Assembly: GCF_020164475.1 (NCBI RefSeq)
Contig: NZ_JAIQWX010000007.1
Span: forward strand, 1 to 64,000
Reading direction: 5' to 3'
Length of the DNA stretch: 64,000 nt
From: Pseudomonas sp. REP124
GTDB lineage: Bacteria; Pseudomonadota; Gammaproteobacteria; Pseudomonadales; Pseudomonadaceae
Shown here: in pieces, positions 1 to 8,380 of the stretch
Numbering within the stretch: the first letter of the stretch is position 1
Layout: each line of letters opens with the position of its first letter
The notes under the pieces: model-generated
What the model was told of the DNA's origin: nothing
Databases searched by the model: none
Seen by the model: the letters and a program-made list of their open reading frames with translations, nothing else
Translations under genes and position numbers: made by a program

Positions 1-96
1 TGCGAGGCTCCGGCGCCTAACTCTGGACGCTGAGTTACTTTGGTTGAAAGTGGGACGGACAGTCAGTTGATGAAAATGTCGCCTGACACACCGCAT

Positions 97-120
97 TCGC
101 GAGCAAGCCCGCTCCCACAG
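97..120. repeat. single REP palindrome
   Basis: A lone REP half (cgcgagcaagcccgctcccacag) lies downstream of the minus-strand cytochrome gene. The flanking bases 1-96 hold no gene I can support. Confidence 0.7.
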
Positions 121-166
121 GTTTTTGTGTTGGATGCATGGTTTGTGTAAGGCACAAATCCCTCGA

Positions 167-541
167 TTACTCGGGCACACCTGACACGGGCTGGGCGTGA
201 CAGCGCTGACACTCTCGAATCGGGCCCGCCGCATGAAACACCTGTACCTGCTTGAGGTGACAATCGCGGCACAAACCATGGAAATCCTGTTCGATGCGCT
301 GCGCCAACTCAGGTGTTTTCTTGTGGCACAACACGCAGCTGCGCTCCCCGGTGGGCGGCGATGGGGCGTGGTCGGCGTAGTCGTGGTGGCAGGTCAGGCA
401 GTTCACCGTGCCGTGCAGTTGATGATTGAAATTGAGCGGCAGCAACGGACGCTCCTGAAGCAATTTCGCGTGACCGGCGCTCAGCAAATAGCCCAGCCCT
501 GCCGTCGCAATCAACACCCAAAAAAGATGCATGCGCTTCAT
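167..541 (-). CDS. tetraheme c-type cytochrome (cytochrome c3-like), membrane anchored or exported
   Basis: The 124-residue protein has a hydrophobic N-terminus (about residues 5-22) that should act as a signal or anchor, so the body is periplasmic. Four heme-binding CxxCH motifs are visible: CLTCH at 48-52, CVLCH at 69-73, CRDCH at 91-95 and CQRCH at 111-115. Extra histidines (HQLH, HHDYADH, FHGL, FHAAG) could be second axial ligands. This heme density on about 100 residues is typical of cytochrome c3/c7-like electron carriers. Its start overlaps the stop of the upstream ferric-reductase-like membrane gene by 4 bp, so the two are translationally coupled and probably form one electron-transfer unit. 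The physiological donor and acceptor are unknown. Confidence 0.85.
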   Translation of the reverse strand: MKRMHLFWVLIATAGLGYLLSAGHAKLLQERPLLPLNFNHQLHGTVNCLTCHHDYADHAPSPPTGERSCVLCHKKTPELAQRIEQDFHGLCRDCHLKQVQVFHAAGPIRECQRCHAQPVSGVPE

Positions 542-1248
542 AACGGCAAATCACTGTTGGCCAGCAGTGAATAGCACACCGCCAAGGCCATGGCGAACAC
601 CACCATCCCGACACTCAACCAGCTGGCATAACTGGCGGTATGACGCCGCCTCGATCCGCCACCGCGCACCAATGCAGCCCGCGGCAACAGCGGCCTGAAG
701 ATCGCCGCGCCGATCAATCCCACCCAAAAGAACCACTTCCACGTCGCTGCGGTGTAGAAACCGGCACTGAGCATATGCACGCTCATCAATACCAGCATCA
801 GCGCCCCCAGCCCGTAGTGCCAGAGTTTGAAATGCCGATGGTTGCGCCACAGCTTCTTGCGAACAGCCGAGAGACTGGTCGGCACGAGCACCAGCAACAA
901 CAGGGTCGCCAGGGTGCCGCTCAGCATGGGCCAGGTGGCTGATGGCTTGAGGTAGTCGACCACCTGCGGCTCGCTGACCAGTAGCACGCCCACATGCAAC
1001 GCCAGCAACAGCGTGGCGGCGTAGCCGAGGTCGCGGTGCAGGTTCATGAAGAACTTGCCGTCGTAGTAAGGCTCGGAGAGTGGGCGGCCGCTGTAGATGA
1101 ACAACGAAGCCAACAGAATGCCGGCCAGGAACCCTGCCCCATTGGCGAAATCCCAGACGGGATCGATGCCCGGCATCGGGGTCATGAACAACAGCAGCAC
1201 GAATGGCAATGTGACCAGCAGGGTCAGACGAAGCAGCAATGCAACCAC
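538..1248 (-). CDS. ferric-reductase-like transmembrane protein (cytochrome b-type)
   Basis: The 236-residue integral membrane protein has about six predicted hydrophobic helices: residues 3-22, 35-52, 73-92, 105-125, 145-165, and 170-188 or 208-228. Histidines inside helices (NLHRDLGY, ALHVGV, KLWHYGLG, SVHMLSAG) are positioned like the bis-His heme ligands of the ferric reductase/NOX membrane-domain family. There is no cytoplasmic FAD/NAD domain, so electrons must come from a quinone or another protein. The downstream tetraheme cytochrome overlaps it by 4 bp. I infer a quinol-to-periplasm electron conduit. Family membership is fairly clear, the exact role is not. Confidence 0.7.
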   Translation of the reverse strand: MVALLLRLTLLVTLPFVLLLFMTPMPGIDPVWDFANGAGFLAGILLASLFIYSGRPLSEPYYDGKFFMNLHRDLGYAATLLLALHVGVLLVSEPQVVDYLKPSATWPMLSGTLATLLLLVLVPTSLSAVRKKLWRNHRHFKLWHYGLGALMLVLMSVHMLSAGFYTAATWKWFFWVGLIGAAIFRPLLPRAALVRGGGSRRRHTASYASWLSVGMVVFAMALAVCYSLLANSDLPL

Positions 1249-1381
1249 GCTCAGCCTCCTGCCGGGTAGTGCCTTGGGACATTTACTTCAGCTTCGGATT
1301 ATCGCCAGGATACTTGCGGAACCTTTGAGTCTGGCTGCCAGGCGTGTTGTTGAGCGTGACAATTTGCGCAAGGCAAAAAAA

Positions 1382-1482
1382 CTGTGGGAGCGAGCCTGCT
1401 CGCGATAAAGCGTTGGACGCCGCGGGGTGCTGGTTTTGCGCGTTATCGTTGGCGACCATCGCGAGCGGGCTCGCTCCCACAG
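1382..1482. repeat. REPIN (inverted REP pair)
   Basis: The arms ctgtgggagcgagcctgctc and gagcgggctcgctcccacag face each other across about 60 bp, forming a long imperfect hairpin. Confidence 0.85.
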
Positions 1483-1523
1483 GTTTCTCTGTCAGCCTGG
1501 GTGTTTGTGTAAGCTCACAGTCT

Positions 1524-1614
1524 CTGTGGGAGCCGGCTTGCCCGCGAAGGCGGCGTGTCAGGCAACGAAGATGTTGACTGGAAGTCCGCTTTCGCGAGCA
1601 AGCCCGCTCCCACA
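1524..1614. repeat. REPIN (inverted REP pair)
   Basis: Second inverted REP pair in the same gap (ctgtgggagccggcttgccc and cgagcaagcccgctcccac), directly downstream of the VOC gene. Confidence 0.85.
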
Positions 1615-1624
1615 TTGGATCGAG

Positions 1625-2008
1625 TTATGCCGGCTTGAAGCAGTAGGCCGCGAGTTTGTTGCCATCCAGATCCCGGGCATAGGCAGCATAGGCATTCGGC
1701 GCCCAACCCCGTGGGCCAGGCTGGCCTTCGCAGGTGCCGCCACCGGCCAACGCCGCCGCATGAAACGCATCAATCGCCGCGCGATCCGACGCCTCGAAGC
1801 TCACAGTCACACCATTGCCCACAGTCGCCGGCGCACCATTGGCAGGCTTGAGTACGAAGAACGATGGCGCACTTTCACCCCATATCGAGCCGTTGTCTTC
1901 CAGGTCAGCGATGCGTTTCTGGCCAAGGGCGCCGAGCACCTTGTCGTAAAAGGTACGGGCTTTTTGCAGATCGTTGGTACCGACAGTGACGTGAGTGAAA
2001 ACGCTCAT
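1625..2008 (-). CDS. VOC (glyoxalase/bleomycin-resistance) superfamily protein
   Basis: Starting at the ATG encoding MSVFTHVTVGTNDL gives 127 residues, the usual single-domain VOC size. A GAGAG ribosome binding site sits about 8 bases upstream. A longer frame to 2074 would overlap the preceding binding-protein gene and adds residues unlike the family, so I rejected it. The order is beta-alpha-beta-beta-beta: N-terminal VGTNDLQKARTFYDKVLG, then the SFFVLKPANG strand, and a C-terminal YARDLDGNKLAAYC. The domain can bind a metal with His/Glu ligands, but the substrate cannot be read from sequence. It is the last gene of the oxidase cluster (53 bp after the binding protein), so it may act on an aldehyde or keto product of that pathway. 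Confidence 0.8.
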   Translation of the reverse strand: MSVFTHVTVGTNDLQKARTFYDKVLGALGQKRIADLEDNGSIWGESAPSFFVLKPANGAPATVGNGVTVSFEASDRAAIDAFHAAALAGGGTCEGQPGPRGWAPNAYAAYARDLDGNKLAAYCFKPA

Positions 2009-2061
2009 TTTTATGCTCTCGTGGGTAGATCCAGGGTGGTTGAATGGGGTTGCTTCAGCTT

Positions 2062-2859
2062 TCAGTGCGGCCACAGATCGATCGGGAAATACTTCTGTGA
2101 TATCTGCGTGTACTTGCCCGAGTCATACAACTGGGTGAGCGCCTGATCGATCTGGGTCTTGAGTTCTACGTCGCTTTTGCGCATGCCCGCGCCGACGCCC
2201 AGTCCGTATTTCAAAGGGTCCATCTTGACGCTGCCGGTCCCCTTCTCTTCGAAAGCCAAACCGTCCTTGGACTTGAGAAAGTCGATGTCGCCGAGCTTGT
2301 CGAGGAACATCACATCGATGCGCCCGGCAATCAGGTCAGCGTTGCAGTCGTCCTGAGTGTTGTAGATGCGGATGTCGGAGGTCTTGCCATAGGCGGTGCG
2401 GATGAATTCGGCGTTGGTGGTCGAACCCTGCACGCCGATGGCCTTTCCGGCGAGGCCTTCGGGCGTCAGCGTTACATCGATGTCCTTGGCCGCGACGAAA
2501 ATGCCGGTGGTTTCATAGTAAGGACGGGAAAACGCGATCACCTTCTGCCGCTCTGGGCTGATGCCCATGGAGTTGAACAGCACGTCGAACTTGTTGGCGA
2601 TCAACGCCGGAATGATGCCGTCCCACGCCACTTCCTTGATCTCGCACTCGGCCTTCATCTGCTCGCACAGCGCACGGATCAGGTCCGGTTCAAAGCCGGT
2701 GAACTGCCCGGTAGGCGTCTTCACCAGAAACGGCGGGTACGGCTCGGCGGCCACGCCAAATCGCAGTTTTTCCTGGGCCGCGCTGGCGGGCGCGGTGAAG
2801 GCACACAAAGTCAGGCCGAGGGAGGCCGCCAGGGTCAGGTTGCGCAGTATTCGTTTCAT
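2062..2859 (-). CDS. periplasmic substrate-binding protein, polar amino acid/opine type
   Basis: The 265-residue protein begins with a Sec signal peptide ending near AFTAPASA (residue 27). The mature part is a family 3 (SBP_bac_3) bilobed binding protein: KLRFGVAAEPYPPF, the signature GFEPDLIRALCEQM (about residues 54-67), WDGIIPALIANKFDVLFNSM, and the C-terminal SGKYTQISQKYFP. Such proteins deliver amino acids, opines or amines to an ABC importer. No permease or ATPase gene is present nearby, so it must share a transporter encoded elsewhere or act as a sensor partner. It follows the second DAO-type oxidase by 45 bp on the same strand, suggesting the oxidase substrate is imported. Confidence 0.85.
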   Translation of the reverse strand: MKRILRNLTLAASLGLTLCAFTAPASAAQEKLRFGVAAEPYPPFLVKTPTGQFTGFEPDLIRALCEQMKAECEIKEVAWDGIIPALIANKFDVLFNSMGISPERQKVIAFSRPYYETTGIFVAAKDIDVTLTPEGLAGKAIGVQGSTTNAEFIRTAYGKTSDIRIYNTQDDCNADLIAGRIDVMFLDKLGDIDFLKSKDGLAFEEKGTGSVKMDPLKYGLGVGAGMRKSDVELKTQIDQALTQLYDSGKYTQISQKYFPIDLWPH

Positions 2860-2904
2860 GGTCGATCCTTTTTTTATTGGAGGATGGATTCGAAGAACGT
2901 CTTT

Positions 2905-4074
2905 CTATGCCGCCGGCATCGGCAGCGGCAACCAGCCCTGAATGGTCTGCCAGTCGGATTCGAGGGCGCTGAAACGCGAGAGTGAGAAGGTGGAAAGATC
3001 GGCGAAACTGCACGCACCGTCCACGACCAGGTCGCGAATGGCATGACCGCTCGCCGGAGAAAGCCCGAAGCCGACACCGGACATGGTGGCGACGGTGAGG
3101 TTGTCCAACGTAGCCGGCCGATCGATGACCGGACGCCCGTCCGGGGTGTTTTCAATGAATCCTGCCCAGCTGCGGATCACCCGTTTGTGAGCGACCTTGG
3201 GGAACAGCTCGGCCAGGCGTTTGGCGATGTTGCATTGCAGCGGCGTCGATTGCGGCCGGGCACCGTGCAGGTCCGCCAGATCGACCCACTCATGGGGCCC
3301 GCCACCGTAAGCCAGGTTGCCGCGCAGGGTCTGCCGGCCGTACAGGCCATTGCCATCGACACCACCGACGTCGAGCAAAGGCAGCGGCTCGGTGACGATC
3401 ATTTCCGCCCGCGCCGTGACTAGCGGAATCTCCACGCCCAGTTGCGCCGCCAGCACGCCCGTATGCGGCCCTGCAGCGATCACCAGATGATCACAGGAAA
3501 TGAGGCCTTGAGCAGTGCGCACGCCGGTCACCCGGTTACCATCGCGCACCACCTCAACTACCGGAGTATGTTCAAGCACGCGCCCGCCCAGGTTCTGCAG
3601 CGCCCAGGCGTAAGCCTGCAAGGTGCGATGCGGATTGGCGTGACCGCCGAAGTGGTAGTAGAAACCGGCCAGCACGTTGTCGCCGGCAAAGGGCACCAGT
3701 TCGCGCACCTGCTGCGGGTCCAGCAAGTCGACCTGCAAGCCATACCAGGCCGCTTCGTTCACCACCTTCTGATCGAGGGAAACCTGGTGCTCGGTGAGAT
3801 CGATGCTGATGCGGTCCGGACGATACTCGGTGGGATAACCGAGCAGCTCGTCCATCATCGGCCACAGCCTTTGCTCTTCGACAAACAGCGGGCTGTGGTG
3901 ATGGGAGCAGCCACCGCCGTTACGCCCCGAAGCGCCCCAGCCGATCAGGCCGGCCTCGAGCACCAGCACGTCGACACCATCCCGGGCCAGCCACCAGGCA
4001 GCGCTCAGGCCGGTCACGCCGCCACCGACGATGACCACGGATGCGCTGGCGGCGGATTTTTTAACTGTCTGCAT
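2905..4074 (-). CDS. FAD-dependent amine/amino-acid oxidase (DAO family)
   Basis: The 389-residue flavoprotein has the Rossmann FAD motif VVIVGGGVTGLSAAWW at residues 13-28, followed by VLVLEAG. It has the DAO-family C-terminal block (RPVIDRPATLDNLTVATMSGVGFGLSPASGHAIRD quoted in parts: DGRPVIDR, GFGLSPASG) that binds the ADP part of FAD. The GASGRNGGG stretch near residue 50 matches the gamma-glutamylputrescine-oxidase/DadA-like branch. The expected reaction is oxidative deamination or N-dealkylation of an imported amine or amino acid. Its ATG has a GAGGG site and lies 4 bp after the flavoprotein gene upstream, so the two are coupled. Substrate unknown. Confidence 0.85.
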   Translation of the reverse strand: MQTVKKSAASASVVIVGGGVTGLSAAWWLARDGVDVLVLEAGLIGWGASGRNGGGCSHHHSPLFVEEQRLWPMMDELLGYPTEYRPDRISIDLTEHQVSLDQKVVNEAAWYGLQVDLLDPQQVRELVPFAGDNVLAGFYYHFGGHANPHRTLQAYAWALQNLGGRVLEHTPVVEVVRDGNRVTGVRTAQGLISCDHLVIAAGPHTGVLAAQLGVEIPLVTARAEMIVTEPLPLLDVGGVDGNGLYGRQTLRGNLAYGGGPHEWVDLADLHGARPQSTPLQCNIAKRLAELFPKVAHKRVIRSWAGFIENTPDGRPVIDRPATLDNLTVATMSGVGFGLSPASGHAIRDLVVDGACSFADLSTFSLSRFSALESDWQTIQGWLPLPMPAA

Positions 4075-4078
4075 GGTG

Positions 4079-5737
4079 TCAGCCCTCGTGGTTCAGCGCG
4101 GTGGATTGAGGCTCGGTTTCACCTCGACGGCTGGCGACGGTCTGCTCGCCGTTGCACAGCCAGAACGGCGTCCACTGCGATGGCATGTCGAACCAGGCAT
4201 CCCAGCGGCTGTGCATCTGCGGTGTTTCCTCGACTTGCCCGGCCTGACGCATCGACAGCGGGCGCACCGGCGGACGAAACGAGGCCAGCGCGATGGCCTC
4301 GACACCCACACCGGCACCAATGCTGAGCAATGCCGCCACCTGTTCGCGGCAACGGCGGCCCTGGCACGGGCCCATGCAGGCGCGAGTCAGGCGCTTGGTC
4401 ACGTCCGGATTGGGCGTGTCGTTCTGCATGGTGATTTCCAGCGACGCCGCGGCGGGTGTCCATTGCAGGTATCGCGGGGGTTGCTGTCCGAGAATCTCGT
4501 GGGCGGTCACCTCTTCACACTGGCAGACGAAGGGCTGGTTCTGCGCGTGCAGCGTGGTCGCCCTCACCCAGGCCGTGCGGTTGGCGGCAATGTCGCAGAC
4601 CGGTTGGTCGGGAATCGATGGTTGCTCATCCGGCGCAATGACCGCACCGAGCGCGAGCAACGCGGTGTGCGCGGCGATCCGGCCTTCGCGTCGGGCAATG
4701 TCCTCGTCGAGGCTTTTCGACGGCCAGACACCAGCGCAATCGCCAGCCACCAGCACGAAGGGCAACGAAGTGCGTTGCGCAGGATCCGTGTCCGGCACGT
4801 GGCCGCCACGGCTGGCCTGGAAGGACATGCGGCAACCCGTGGCTTCCACCAGTTCGATTGCTGGGATGGCTGCCACACCGAGCAGCACCGTGTCGCATTC
4901 GATCTCGATCAGGGTGCCTTCAAGCGGGTGGCCGTCGGTGTCGACCCCCACCGCTTTTATGCCCTTGACCCCGAATCCATCGCCAAGCGCCTCGCGCACC
5001 ACATGCCCGGTCAGCAGTCGAGCGCCCTGCTCCACCAATTGATTAAGCAGCGTTTGATCGCCACTGACCTGCGCAGCCTGCTCGATGATCGCCGCAATCT
5101 GCACACCACTGGCGACCAGAGCCTGAGCCGTAACCAGCGCCTGGGTATCGCTACCGACCAGCACCGCGCGCTTGGAGTCCAGCGCCTGATAAACCGTCGC
5201 CAAGCGATGCGCCGCACTGACGCCCATCACACCGGGTCGATCCCAGCCGTCGAACGCCAGGCCCATGTCACGCCGGCCCGCGGCGACGATCACCTGTTTG
5301 AAGCGCAGCAGCCAGGCGTTGTCTTCATCGGCCAAGCCTGCTACTGCGCCTTCGATCCATGCGGCGGTCGGCTGCTGGGGAAACAGCCCCCAGACCGCCG
5401 TGCCAAGCCGCACATCGACGCCGGCTTCAAGCGCTTCTGAAATCTCCGGGCGTGCATCGAGCAAGGTCTGCAGCACGCTATTGCGGTTGGACACCGCCGC
5501 GCCCATGCGTCCGCCGAAATGCAGCGGCACTTCCTCGCCCATGGTCTCCAAAGGCACCGGGTTTTCATCCACCAGCGTGACGCGCAGACCATGGCCAATG
5601 GCGGTCAACGCCGCCTCCAGTCCCGCAGGCCCCGCGCCGACGATCAGGATGTCGGTCTCGTCGTTGATCGGCGGTGCCTTGCCCGCCAACGAGGCCGGGT
5701 CGTAGTAGTTGTTATTGTAGTTTTTGTTGGTAGCCAC
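4079..5737 (-). CDS. OoxA/HcnB-like NAD(P)/FAD-dependent oxidoreductase with BFD-type [2Fe-2S] site
   Basis: The 552-residue protein starts at GTG after a GAAGGGGAAA ribosome site. It has an unusual Asn/Tyr-rich leader (NKNYNNNYY). The FAD motif ILIVGAGPAGLEAALT begins near residue 31 and a second dinucleotide motif lies around VLVGSDTQALVTAQ. A bacterioferritin-ferredoxin-like cluster site follows: FVCQCEEVT, then ACMGPCQGRRC about 55 residues later. This architecture is that of the alpha subunit of octopine/nopaline oxidases and of HcnB. The C-terminal 70 residues extend past the usual cluster domain. It lies between two DAO-type oxidases, the classical beta-subunit partner type. The small ferredoxin-like gamma subunit often found with such enzymes is not encoded between them. 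Confidence 0.85.
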   Translation of the reverse strand: MATNKNYNNNYYDPASLAGKAPPINDETDILIVGAGPAGLEAALTAIGHGLRVTLVDENPVPLETMGEEVPLHFGGRMGAAVSNRNSVLQTLLDARPEISEALEAGVDVRLGTAVWGLFPQQPTAAWIEGAVAGLADEDNAWLLRFKQVIVAAGRRDMGLAFDGWDRPGVMGVSAAHRLATVYQALDSKRAVLVGSDTQALVTAQALVASGVQIAAIIEQAAQVSGDQTLLNQLVEQGARLLTGHVVREALGDGFGVKGIKAVGVDTDGHPLEGTLIEIECDTVLLGVAAIPAIELVEATGCRMSFQASRGGHVPDTDPAQRTSLPFVLVAGDCAGVWPSKSLDEDIARREGRIAAHTALLALGAVIAPDEQPSIPDQPVCDIAANRTAWVRATTLHAQNQPFVCQCEEVTAHEILGQQPPRYLQWTPAAASLEITMQNDTPNPDVTKRLTRACMGPCQGRRCREQVAALLSIGAGVGVEAIALASFRPPVRPLSMRQAGQVEETPQMHSRWDAWFDMPSQWTPFWLCNGEQTVASRRGETEPQSTALNHEG

Positions 5738-5779
5738 CGAATTTCCCCTTCAGGTCAGCACCTGGACATGAGCAAACGA

Positions 5780-7126
5780 CTAGAACAACGAAGAAGGCGG
5801 CTTGACGTCGCCTTCGGCGAAACGCGACAGACGCAGCTGGCGCATGTCCAGGCCCGGATCGCCCTTGTCGATCCAGTCCGCCAGGGTCTTGCCCACGATC
5901 GGCCCCATGGCGAAACCGTGTCCGCAGAACCCGGTGGCGATCGCCAGGCCCCGGGGTGAGGTCTGCGCGTCAATCACCGGGATGCCGTCGGGCAACACGT
6001 CGATAGCCCCCGCCCAGCGGTCGGCGATCTGCGTATTGATCTGCCCCGGGAACGCCGCCTTGAGCGAGCGCATGGCGGTGCCCAGACCCTTCTCGTTGGG
6101 CTTGATTAGCGGATCGCGCTCGTGAATGCCCTCGCCCAGACGCGAGGCTTGCGACCAAGGCATGCGCTGGTGCAGGTCGGTCAGGCAGGCGCCGTTGAGG
6201 TTGAATCGAAACGACTTGCGGTGCGCCCACAGCGACGGCGCGTACCAGTGCAGGGCACGCAGGTGGCCGAGGGTCATGTCGACATCGACATGGGCGTCGT
6301 CGGCGATGTTGAAACTGCCGTCCAGGCGCTGGCGAAAACCCACACCATTGGCGATGGTGGAGATACCGCTCAGGGTCGGCCCGGCGGTGGTCCGCGCCAC
6401 CGTGCCGCGCACCAGTTGCTGCGGTAGTTCGATGCCGAGCATTCGCAACAGGCGAAAGGTGGAGACGCCGGCGGCGCAGATCACGGTTTTCGCCTTCACA
6501 TAACCGCGCTCGGTTTCCACTCCGACCACCTGGCCGGCGGCGACATCGATGCCCCTGGCGCCACAGTGTTCCACCAGTTGCGCACCCAGTTCGCGGGCGC
6601 GCATGGCGAAGGCCCGCGCCACCAGCGTCGGTTCGGCCTGACCGTCGCTGGCGGTGAAAATCCCTCCCAGTTGCTGCACGGCGTAACCCGGCAGCTTGTC
6701 GAGCACTTGCCGGGGCGACAGCATCACGGTATCCATCGAAAAGCTGCGCGCGACGCTCAGCCAGGAAGCATAGCCCTCACGTTCTTCTTCGTTGCCGGCG
6801 ACGAACAGGCAACCGTCGTTGCGCCAGCCCAGGTCGGTTTGCAGCTCACGCTCCAGCGAACGCCAGAGGCCGATGCTGGCCTGCATCAGCGGCACTTCGG
6901 CCTCGTCCCGCGATTGCTGGCGCACGAAACCCCAGGCCCGGGACGATTGCTGACCTGCCAGCAGGCTTTTTTCCAGCAGCAGCACCTTGCTGCCCGCCTT
7001 GCTCAAGTAGTACGCGCTGGCACAGCCCATCAGGCCGCCGCCGATGATCACCACATCGACTTCATGGGGCAGTGGATGGTCCTGAAGCGCCGATACACCG
7101 GCCAAAGCTGCAACTGGAGTGTTCAT
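5780..7126 (-). CDS. FAD-dependent amine/opine oxidase (DAO family), likely beta subunit
   Basis: I start this gene at the ATG giving MNTPVAALAGVSAL (448 residues). The open frame runs on to 7558, but that part lies under the divergent LysR gene and reads as non-protein sequence. The FAD motif DVVIIGGGLMGCASAYYL is at residues 22-39. The DAO C-terminal motif GLAIATGFCGHGFAMGP is near 405-420. Subunits of this kind catalyse dehydrogenation at a C-N bond, with the partner flavoprotein/[2Fe-2S] subunit passing electrons on. It is the first gene of the operon and lies 42 bp before the OoxA-like gene. The divergent LysR gene is the obvious regulator. Confidence 0.85.
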   Translation of the reverse strand: MNTPVAALAGVSALQDHPLPHEVDVVIIGGGLMGCASAYYLSKAGSKVLLLEKSLLAGQQSSRAWGFVRQQSRDEAEVPLMQASIGLWRSLERELQTDLGWRNDGCLFVAGNEEEREGYASWLSVARSFSMDTVMLSPRQVLDKLPGYAVQQLGGIFTASDGQAEPTLVARAFAMRARELGAQLVEHCGARGIDVAAGQVVGVETERGYVKAKTVICAAGVSTFRLLRMLGIELPQQLVRGTVARTTAGPTLSGISTIANGVGFRQRLDGSFNIADDAHVDVDMTLGHLRALHWYAPSLWAHRKSFRFNLNGACLTDLHQRMPWSQASRLGEGIHERDPLIKPNEKGLGTAMRSLKAAFPGQINTQIADRWAGAIDVLPDGIPVIDAQTSPRGLAIATGFCGHGFAMGPIVGKTLADWIDKGDPGLDMRQLRLSRFAEGDVKPPSSLF

Positions 7127-7197
7127 GAGGGAATTCGCCGAGTTGAGAATGACGCGTAGCGCAGCGTCGAGGTTTGAGCTAAGAATGTGCCCCGGCA

Positions 7198-7213
7198 CAC
7201 TGAAATTACAGTG
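7198..7213. promoter_or_regulatory. putative LysR operator, CACTG-N6-CAGTG
   Basis: A perfect 5-bp dyad with 6-bp centre lies in the 127-bp divergent region between the oxidase operon (start 7126) and the LysR gene (start 7254), 41 bp upstream of the LysR start. Only the symmetry and the location support it. Confidence 0.35.
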
Positions 7214-7253
7214 ATGTCTGCGCATTAATTCCATGTGAGGAACGCATAGAAAC

Positions 7254-8138
7254 ATGAGCCGCCAACTGCCCTCGATCGAGCTTTTGCAGGCATTCCTGAC
7301 GGTTGCCAAGACCGGCAACTTCGGCAAGGCGGGCGAGCAGCTCAACCTCAGCCAGAGCGCGGTGAGCCGCCAGGTCGCGCAGCTGGAGGCGCGCCTGGAC
7401 ACCCGCCTGTTCGAACGGCACACCCGCCGGATCGTGCTGACCGCCGAAGGCCGCTCGCTGGTGCCGGTGGCCGAACAGGTCATCGGTCTGCTGTCGGATG
7501 CCTCGCACATGCTGTCCACCGTGGGCCGCAGCGTCAGCCTGCGGGCGCATCCGACCATGGCCGCGCGCTGGTTGATTCCCAGGTTGACGGCGTTCTATCG
7601 CGAACACCCGCAGGTGACCGTCAGCGTCGACACCGTGTATCACCGCTTCCCGGATTTCGCTTTCGAATCGGTCGACGCGATGATCGCCTACGGCACCGCC
7701 ACCTGGCCCGACTTCGAGGCGCTGGAGTTGTGGGAGGAAGAATTGATTCCGGTGTGCTCGCCGCAGCTTCTGGAGGGCACGACAGCGAAGGAATTGCTCA
7801 AGAGCGCGCGACTGGTGGATTCGAGCATGGATCGGCTGGATTGGCGGCGGTGGGAGGAGTATTACCCCGGCTCAACCGGGCCGGATAATTCGCATTTGAC
7901 CTTTGATACGCTGGAGTCGGCCATTGTCGCGGTGAAGTGTGGTCAGGGGATTGCCCTTGTCGACGCGGTGCTGACCCAGGATGAGTTGCTCAATGGGCAA
8001 CTGGTTCGGGTGCATGATGGGCGCATCGTCACCGGCGGGCGCTATACCCTGGTTTATCCCCGGCGGGTGAAACACTCCAGCGGCTTTTCCGAATTTCTGG
8101 GTTGGCTGGAACAAGCTGTCGAAAACCGGACTCTGTAG
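7254..8138 (+). CDS. LysR-type transcriptional regulator (GcvA-like)
   Basis: The 294-residue protein has the LysR winged helix-turn-helix at residues 6-65 (IELLQAFLTVAKTGNFGKAGEQLNL, SQSAVSRQVAQLE). An effector-binding domain of about 200 residues follows, with the GcvA-like features LRAHPTMAARWLIPRL and FAFESVDAMIAYG. A GAGGAACG ribosome site precedes the ATG. It is divergent from the DAO/OoxA oxidase operon and probably controls it in response to an imported amine or opine. Its TAG stop codon lies inside the first REP of the following REPIN. Confidence 0.9.
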   Translation: MSRQLPSIELLQAFLTVAKTGNFGKAGEQLNLSQSAVSRQVAQLEARLDTRLFERHTRRIVLTAEGRSLVPVAEQVIGLLSDASHMLSTVGRSVSLRAHPTMAARWLIPRLTAFYREHPQVTVSVDTVYHRFPDFAFESVDAMIAYGTATWPDFEALELWEEELIPVCSPQLLEGTTAKELLKSARLVDSSMDRLDWRRWEEYYPGSTGPDNSHLTFDTLESAIVAVKCGQGIALVDAVLTQDELLNGQLVRVHDGRIVTGGRYTLVYPRRVKHSSGFSEFLGWLEQAVENRTL

Positions 8139-8234
8139 GAGCGAGCATGCTCGCGATGGAGGCGCAGGCACCGCGGGGTATCAGGCAGCCAGCGTCATCG
8201 TTAACGACCATCGCGAGCATGCTCGCTCCTACAG
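8133..8234. repeat. REPIN overlapping the LysR stop codon
   Basis: An inverted REP pair (ctgtaggagcgagcatgctc and gagcatgctcgctcctacag). The TAG at 8136-8138 that ends the LysR gene is the TAG of the REP core CTGTAGGAGC. Confidence 0.9.
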
Positions 8235-8380
8235 GGGTAGACACCGAAAATTCCCAACCGAAGTGCTTAGTGCCATCACGCTAAGGTGCATCCCCGCTAT
8301 ACCCGGGGATGATATCGATGGCGATCCCGTCCCCTCACACTCTCCCCATGGGCAAATCGCCCCTCACCAGGAGAGTGACC

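Larger units (their letters stand above)
1249..1624. other. 376-bp intergenic region filled by two REPINs
   Basis: No gene is supported here. Two inverted REP pairs (1382-1482 and 1524-1614) make up most of it. The remainder (1249-1381) should contain the promoter of the ferric-reductase/cytochrome operon. I could not identify -35/-10 boxes convincingly. Confidence 0.7.

Noticed and set aside
1344-1706. Overlapping ORFs on both strands in the REP-filled gap
   Set aside because: They arise because the palindromes read open in several frames; sequence content is only REP translation (for example CGSEPARD).
2009-2074. Longer start for the VOC protein at 2074
   Set aside because: It overlaps the end of the binding-protein gene; the ATG at 2008 has a GAGAG site and the canonical domain start.
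7127-7558. N-terminal extension of the first DAO oxidase up to 7558
   Set aside because: It lies under the divergent LysR gene, has repetitive Arg/Ser/Cys-rich translation, and the normal FAD motif begins just after MNTPVAALAG at 7126.
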